From Cycas panzhihuaensis (Eukaryota > Cycadophyta): a stretch of DNA of 64,000 nt. The translations under genes and the position numbers were made by a program. The stretch lies in NCBI GenBank assembly GCA_023213395.1, contig CM041465.1:99579741-99643740 (forward strand), in the 5' to 3' direction. Within the stretch, counting starts at the first letter, position 1; each line of letters begins with the position of its first letter. The notes under the pieces are model-generated. The model had not been told where the DNA came from, did no database searches, and saw only the letters and a list, made by a program, of their open reading frames with translations. Of the stretch, positions 58,152 to 64,000 are shown piece by piece.

Positions 58152-59080
58152 AAAAGCCTATGCCAAACAGGCTTTTCAGACCTGGGATGAAGGGGAGGCA
58201 AATGTGGATGCAACTCTGAGATCTTGGAGCTTGCTTGTTGAGATGCTGTGAGTATTCTTCCTCCATGATATAGACCTGCAAAAAGGGAGCCTGAAGCTAC
58301 TGGAGCAAGGCCTGAGATGCAGCAGGTGTCCTGTGGAAGAGGAACCAAAGTAGAGGAGCAGAGCCTATGAAAGTTGTAGAGTGAGAGCTAGAGTAGAGAG
58401 CTAAAAAATGAACCCAGAAGCCCAAATAATGGCTTAGTTTTTTAGTTTTATACTCACCCCAACCCTAAACGAACATTTAGGGTTACGGTGGGGGTGAGTA
58501 CCTGAGGGCGCCGGGTGGCAATTCTGCAGAAAGAGCAGGAATCACCAAGGTGGTTTTAAAAAATGAGTTGTTACACCACAGTAAACTTCGCGGTACTATG
58601 GTGTAGGACTAAAAGTCAAAATTAAGGCAGAACCAAGGCCTAGAGCCAAACATAAGGGTGTGCAGAGGTCAAGGTGCTAGGAGCTCATACCTGTGGGCGG
58701 CAAGTGGTCGATGAGAGAGATAAGTCTCGGGAGGGGGTTATCACACCTAGAAAGGGACTCAGAGTGGTGACAAGAGTGTTGACGCGAGCGGATCGTGACC
58801 AACGATGATGTTCAAGGAGTTGTGGAGGCGTTGCGAGTAGCTGAGTGCCATATGGAGTGCATGACTCACTGAGGAGTGCCCCATGGTGGGTCGTCATAGG
58901 CTGGATAATATGCAACAAGCACAAGCAACATGATCAGGTAAGAAAGCAATGCAATCACACAAATGGCAAGCAAGTGTACATTAAACAACACTTACCAAGC
59001 AATAGCTGAAAGTGAGAAGTATATACCTGTGATTATCTGAGTCGATCCATCTCAAGTCCATTCCCAGTAGCCAGGAAATA

Positions 59081-59085
59081 GCATC
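59081..59085. other. Right target-site duplication of E (GCATC)
   Basis: It matches 31761-31765 exactly. The copia J reading resumes here. Confidence 0.9.
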
Positions 59086-60942
59086 CTGCTTAAAGCTAAT
59101 ACTTATGCATAATCTCTATAACCAAACCACTTCCTTGCATGCATAAGTAGTTGTCATATACTTTGCTTTTGTGCTAGAAAGTGCCATAACTTACTAACTT
59201 TTACTCATCTAACTAACTGCACCACCACAAAGGGAAAAAATATACTTTCTTGTAGATCTTCTTCTGTCAAGATCTCCATCCTAATTAGCATCAATAAAAC
59301 CTCTTAAGTTTACTATTCTACTCTCTGTGGGATCTCCTTGATAGTAAATTCCATAGTTTGATGTACCTCATAGATACTTCAAAATCCTTTTCACAGCCAC
59401 CCAATGCTCCCTGCCTAGGTTTGACATATACCTATTAACTACTCCCACTATATGGGTAACGTCTGGTTGAGTGTAAACCATTACATACATCAAGCTACCA
59501 ACAACACTAGTATAAGGGACAAATGCCATGTCTTCAACTTCTTGGTGAGTCTTTAGGTATTGTTCAACTAATAATTTTAAACTAGTGGGAAGAGGAACAT
59601 TAACTAGCTTACTATCCTACAACTTGAACTGTTGTAATATTGTCTCAATGTACTATCTTTGGCTAAGCTAAATCTTCCTATTTTTTCTATTCTTTTAATC
59701 TTAATACATAAAATAAAATGTGCAGCACCAAGGTCCTTCATCTTAAAGTGAGATTCCAGTTGGTCTTTCACAAGTTGGTTCATTTCTTTAGTGTTACTAA
59801 CTAAAAGGATGCCATCAACATATAAATCCAAAATAACAAAATGATCACCAACCGACTTATAATAAACATAATGATCTGCTATGCTATGCATAAATCCATC
59901 TACCAACATATATAAATCAAAATTTTAATACCACCTCCTTAGTGACTATTTTAAGCTATACAATGACTTCTTCAACCTACACATCATATTCTCTTTTCCT
60001 GTAACTTTAAACCCTTCAGGTCATAGTATATAAATTTTTTCCTTGAGGTCGCCATGAAGAAATGAACATGCAACAGGTCATAGGCAGCTACTACAGCAGC
60101 TACAAGGTCATAGGCAGCTACTACAGCCAACAAAAATCTAATTGAAGCAACTTTTGTAATAAGAGAAAATACCTCACAAAAATCTATTCCCTTGACTTGG
60201 GAATAGCCCTTTGCTACCAAGCGAGCCTTGTATTTTTCCACAGTACCATCTACTCAGAACTTCTTCTTGAAGATCCATTTGTTATCAACAGGTTTTCTAC
60301 CATCACGCAGATCCACCAAATCCTATATATTATTTTTGTTCAAGGCCATCATTTCTTCTTGCATGGAATTCATCTAGAGTTAGCTCTCTTTTGACTCTAG
60401 AGCATCCTAAACTATATCTAGATCACCATATGTCACAGATAAAATAAAAGAGGATCAACGAAAGTCTTCAGGAATATACTCGTTAGACTATTTTCTCTCA
60501 CGCATTGATCTCCTCAAGATGTGGGGTTCTTAAGGTTGAGCTACCTCTATAGCTAGTTATTTCTCTTCAGTTGACTCATATTCTGATACAAAATCTTTAT
60601 CCCTTACTTCAAATTATACCTTCTTAGAGTGTTCCTCCATTAGTTCTTCATCTTACTTTAGAGACTTGAACTCCTCTCTAAAGACAACATCATAGCTATA
60701 TATAACCTTTTGTATTTCAAGGTTATAAAGCTTATACCCTTTAACACCATCACCATAGCCAATAAAAATAGACTTTTATGCTTTAAAATCAAGCTTAGTC
60801 CTTTGTTGTTTAGGAACATGCATAAAAGTTTTATAACCAAAAACTCTAAGATAACTAATGGATTCTTACGAGACCATACTTCTTTAGGCATTTTGTATAT
60901 GAAGGTAGTTGTTGGTGATCTATTTATTAGATAGATTACAAT
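59086..60942 (-). pseudogene. pol: Element J RNase H (N-terminal), RT and integrase end
   Basis: On the minus strand from the right: the integrase C-terminus (PKEVWSRKNP, then FGYKTFMHVPKQQRTKL with shifts) near 60890-60790, an acidic linker, RT with YKARLVAKGYSQVKGIDF near 60230, the LDLYVDGILLVSN active site near 59830 (YVDD has become YVDG), KMKDLGAAHFILCIKI near 59750, and the start of RNase H near 59100-59300. A 30-bp direct duplication of GCTACTACAGC-type sequence is at 60085-60130. It continues into 31765 across E and is cut by K at 60943. Clade: copia, different from B and L. Confidence 0.83.
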
Positions 60943-61384
60943 TGTTTGCTAGCTACTGGGAATGGGTTTTGGCAAGTCAGCTTAAGTAAGTACAGGTATG
61001 CTTCTATCCTTTGCCTTTGTCACTTCTCGAGAAAGGTAAATTAAAGTATCTATTTTTCACTACATAACTGATTGATTCATTTGAGTGATCATCTTGCATC
61101 TGCTGCTTGATCATATTGCTTGACACTATTCTAGCGTATGATGATCTCAGGACATGGATCCCAATGGCACTCCACAACCCTCCTATACATCTCTATATTG
61201 TTCCAAGTATGCAAACTAGCCCTTGTGATCCATTCACAACCCCATTGCCATATCATAACTTTTAGCACCCTGCTAGGTGTGATTAGTATATTCTTACCCA
61301 TTTGCCAACTTCTTAGGAACCCTATCTCTTTGGTGCTCCATCCAACATAGGTCATTTTTTCCTCATGACTATCTCCCAACCATC
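60943..61384 (+). repeat. Element K: start of a Tat-family LTR, host of copia L
   Basis: It begins TGTTTGCTAGCTACTGGGAATGGG and follows the M sequence for about 440 bp at roughly three quarters identity by eye. It is inserted in copia J (bases ACAAT at 60938-60942 would be its target site) and is interrupted at 61385 by L. The rest lies right of the window. Confidence 0.78.
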
Positions 61385-62027
61385 TGTTGAGAATACAAGG
61401 TCCCAAACTTTAAATCGCCATAAGATCTGGACTATTTTGCAATTAGTTACAGGAATTGAAACTAAGATTTAACATGTAAGTTCTAAAATCAGAGATAATA
61501 CAATAACATCAATATATAAGCTAAACATCACATATGCACCTGATATAACATGGTAAAACCCTAGTAGTGTGCTAGGGAAACATCTATATAGGAAAAGTAT
61601 TGATCTTTATTACTGTAGAATGGAGAAATAGTACATCTCAGTAGTAGAGTGCTCTCAGGAATAACAACCAATCACCACCCTCAAAACAGTACATTACATT
61701 ACATTCAATATAATAAGAAAAGCCCTAAACAGGGCTACATGAGAGAGACATCCAAGGCATGAATCTCAACCATAGAATCTAGGGTATTTATATCAAACGA
61801 TCTTGATTCTCTTTACATTTTAATATGGTTTATAGGGTTAATTTTTCGGGTCGGGGGCTATCGCCCCCAAACCTCCTCTTAGCAAGAGGCGTTCCGTGCC
61901 CTCCGTACCCCCCAGCCAAGGGGGCTGCTGCCCCCCTTAAAATCCCTTGATAAGTATTAGAGGGGAAACCATGCCAAAAACATGCCAAAATTTTAGCCTT
62001 AAATAATTGTTGTCACAATATCCAATA
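61385..62027 (-). repeat. Element L 3' LTR (643 bp)
   Basis: On the minus strand it begins TATTGGATATTGTGACAAC (TG to TA) at 62027 and ends TCTCAACA at 61385. It aligns along its length with 20764-21405. Confidence 0.92.
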
Positions 62028-62039
62028 ATCTCCACCTTG
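62028..62039 (-). other. Element L polypurine tract
   Basis: The minus strand reads CAAGGTGGAGAT directly before the LTR, as in B. Confidence 0.85.
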
Positions 62040-62084
62040 ACAATAATTTACCCCGTACCTTTTCTAGACCCTTCATCATCTTTT

Positions 62085-62618
62085 TTGCAAGCCAAGAGAA
62101 GTCAAACACCATTTGAACTTCTCTAATGGTACTGGTTTTGTGAATATATCATCATAATTCTAATTGGTGTGAATCTTCTCAAGTGCCACTCCACCTGCTT
62201 CCATAACCTATCTAATAAAATGGTACTTAAGAGCAATATGCTTTGTTCTACCATGATAAGCCAGATTCTTGGCTAAGTAAATGGCACTTTGACTATCACA
62301 AAATACCTTTACATTTTCCTGTCTCCTTCCAAGCTCGACCAATAGACCCTGTAACTAGATTACTTCTTTACAAGAACATGTTACAGCAACATATTCAGCT
62401 TCTGTGGTTAACAGTGTAATTGTTCTCTGCAATTTGGACATCCAACTAACTGGACCATATGCAAGAGTGAAAACATAACCTGAAGTAGACCCTCTTTTGT
62501 ATAAATCTCCCGAAAAGTCTGAATCAACATATCCATAAACCTGATTACCTGTACCTCCAAAGGTGATACAGTAGTTACTTGTGCCTCTCAAATACCAAAG
62601 CACCCATTTCACTGCAAC
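62085..62618 (-). pseudogene. pol: Element L RNase H
   Basis: It reads MKWVLWYLRGTSNYCITF, YGYVDSDFSGDLYKRGSTSG, TEAEYVAVTCSCKEVI and, after a stop near 62354, VFCDSQSAIYLAKN. The three acidic positions in VDSD, EAE and CDS are kept. Stops include those near 62615, 62354, 62215 and 62160. Confidence 0.85.
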
Positions 62619-63551
62619 CTAATGTTCTTTCCCTGGATTTTCCATAAACCTGCTAACTACACAGACTACATGTAAAATATCAGGTCTTGTACATACCATG
62701 GCATACATCAAACTTCCTACTACACTAGCATAAGGAACATGAGACATATAAACCTTTTCCTCTTCACTACTAGGACTCATATTCAAAGAAAGCTTGAAGT
62801 AGGAAGCCAATGGGATACTCATTGGTTTCACATTTGTCATACCAAACCTAGTTAGCACCTTCTCCACATATTTCTGTTGTGATAACCACAACTTACCATT
62901 TTTCTTGTCTCTATGTATCTCCATGCTTAAGATTTATTTTGCAGCTCCTAGATCCTTCATATTAAAAGTCCTAGCTAGTTGAGCCTTTAGCTTATTGATT
63001 TCTTCCATGCTCTTGCTTGCAACTAGCATGTCATCAATATATAGTACCAAGATAATGAATAAGCCATTGTCCATGAATTTAAAATAAACACAATAATCAT
63101 ACTCACTTCTTTTAAAATTTTGGCTCTCTATGAAGGCATCAAACTTCTTGTACCACTGCCTAGGTGATTGCTTTAGGCCATACAATGATTTCCTGAGCCT
63201 ACAAAAAGGTCTTTTTCTGCCATCCTGTACAAACCCTTCTGGTTGATCCATATAGATCTCCTCATCTAAATCTCCATGTAGAAAAGTTGTCTTAACATCT
63301 AACTGCTCCAACTCCAAATTAAGAGAAGCTACTAATGCTAACATCACTCGAATTAAAATAAGTTTGATAACTGGGGAAAAGATCCCATGAAAGTCAATAC
63401 TTACTTTCTGTACATAGCGTTTAGCCACCAATCTTGCCCTGTATTTGTCAACCTTTCTATCAACATCTATTTTTATCTTAAAAACCCACCTACAACCAAC
63501 AGTCTTCCTACCATGTAGAAGTTCTACTAAGTCCCATGAATTATTTTTCAT
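62619..63551 (-). pseudogene. pol: Element L reverse transcriptase
   Basis: It is open from 63551 to 62934 (205 codons) with NSWDLVELLHGRKTVGCRWV, YRARLVAKRYVQK, FLHGDLDEEIYMDQPEGFV, the intact SLYGLKQSPRQWYKKFD, and the catalytic YIDDMLVASK near 63035. One stop (62931-62933) follows KDLGAAK, then the same frame continues to 62619. Confidence 0.9.
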
Positions 63552-64000
63552 TAATGCATCTATCTCTTCCTATATAGCCCTCTTCCACTTCTCACTATGG
63601 ATATCATCTACTGCTTCTTGAAAACATGTAGGCTCACCATCATTAGAAACCAACACAATAGAAGTAGATGGGTTGTACCTGTCAGGTGGATGGCTGACTT
63701 GTGTAGATCTTCTAACTGTTGGCAGAGGAGTGTCCATATACTCATGTAAATCTGTTATACATTCATCTTCAAAAAGATCTTCTTGCTCTTTTGATTCCAA
63801 AGATCACTGGGTTTCAAACTTGACCTGTTGATGTTCATCTTTCTGCTCATGTTTCATTTCAACTTCTCCACTATTTGATTTTAGAAGGGGAGATTCATCA
63901 AATACAACATATATGTTAATGGTGATTTTGTGAGCAGTAGGATCCCATAGCCTATATCCCTTCACGCCATCCTTATCACCATAACCAACAAAGATATACC
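63552..64000 (-). pseudogene. pol: Element L integrase-RT linker
   Basis: From the window end it reads VGYGDKDGVKGYRLWDP, then an acidic linker and YMDTPLPTVRRSTQVSHPPDRY (63750-63690) with a stop near 63804, then DDIHSEKWKRAI and a stop at 63568. It matches B 18800-19237. Confidence 0.78.

Larger units (their letters stand above)
31766..59080 (-). mobile_element. Element E: Tat-type element lacking RT-integrase, with three insertions
   Basis: Its LTRs are 31766-34369 (3') and 47900-59080 (5', interrupted by F and G), and the flanking GCATC duplication is exact. Without H, F and G it is about 11.5 kb, with an internal region of about 6.4 kb against 11.2 kb in A. On the minus strand the order is primer site, gag, protease, linker, then no RT, RNase H or integrase, then the post-integrase segment, the antisense gene and the RNase H ORF. 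It would have depended on proteins made by another element. It inserted in copia J. Confidence 0.9.
47900..59080 (-). repeat. Element E 5' LTR, interrupted by F and G
   Basis: The pieces 47900-48483, 50673-51703 and 58157-59080 sum to about 2.54 kb and line up with the 3' LTR 31766-34369. The outer end reads GGAAATA at 59080 (TGTTTCC start with one change) and GCATC follows. Confidence 0.9.
61385..64000 (-). mobile_element. Element L: Ty1/copia retrotransposon, 3' part (same family as B)
   Basis: Its 3' LTR (61385-62027), polypurine tract, RNase H, RT and linker read on the minus strand and match B throughout. It runs off the window. Its pol frame has only a few stops and no frameshift in the visible part, so it is less decayed than B. 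Confidence 0.9.

Overview
This window is plant nuclear DNA made almost entirely of nested LTR retrotransposons. I see no host gene, rRNA, tRNA or CRISPR array. The evidence for a plant is the families present: Ty3/gypsy Tat-type elements with very long LTRs (about 2.6-2.7 kb) and an Arg-tRNA-like primer site, chromodomain Ty3/gypsy elements, Ty1/copia elements of the TNT1/Tork kind, and a plant mobile domain (PMD) protein fragment. The density of dead, nested elements suggests a large, repeat-rich genome. I cannot name the species.

Layout, with letters used throughout. A (1-16253, +) is a Tat-type element whose 5' LTR is cut by the window start. B (16254-21405, +) is a copia element whose 5' LTR was split by A. 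M (21406-21850, -) is the first 445 bp of a Tat-family LTR into which B inserted. C (21851 to about 31051, +) is an old relative of A, interrupted by solo LTR D (27810-29735, -) and by copia J. J (-) is seen in two pieces, 31052-31765 and 59086-60942. E (31766-59080, -) is a Tat-type element inserted in J. E itself carries three insertions: chromovirus-like element H (37748-44884, +), solo LTR F (48484-50672, +) and chromovirus G (51709-58151, +). K (60943-61384, +) is the start of another Tat-family LTR in J, and copia L (61385 to the window end, -) sits in K. Target-site duplications can be read for E (GCATC), G (AAAAG), H (ATGCA) and D (AAAAT/AAAAC). The nesting is C>M>B>A, C>J>E>(H,F,G) and C>J>K>L. 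The missing ends of A, B, M and C should lie left of the window and those of L, K, J and C right of it.

The most interesting biology is in the Tat-type family (A, C, E). Downstream of integrase, A carries (i) an antisense spliced-looking gene with a plant mobile domain and a charged C-terminal region, and (ii) a separate sense ORF of 423 bp encoding a stand-alone RNase H next to the 3' LTR. E has lost reverse transcriptase, RNase H and integrase, but keeps the same 423-bp RNase H ORF without an indel and most of the antisense gene, including a phase-1 GT-AG intron. A and E also share a premature stop in gag. Together this looks like a family that spread partly as non-autonomous members while keeping two accessory genes.

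All pol genes in the window are broken by stops and frameshifts. G is unusual in being broken only by in-frame stops. Intact catalytic motifs survive in places (reverse transcriptase DD, integrase D-D-E), but nothing here looks able to move without help.
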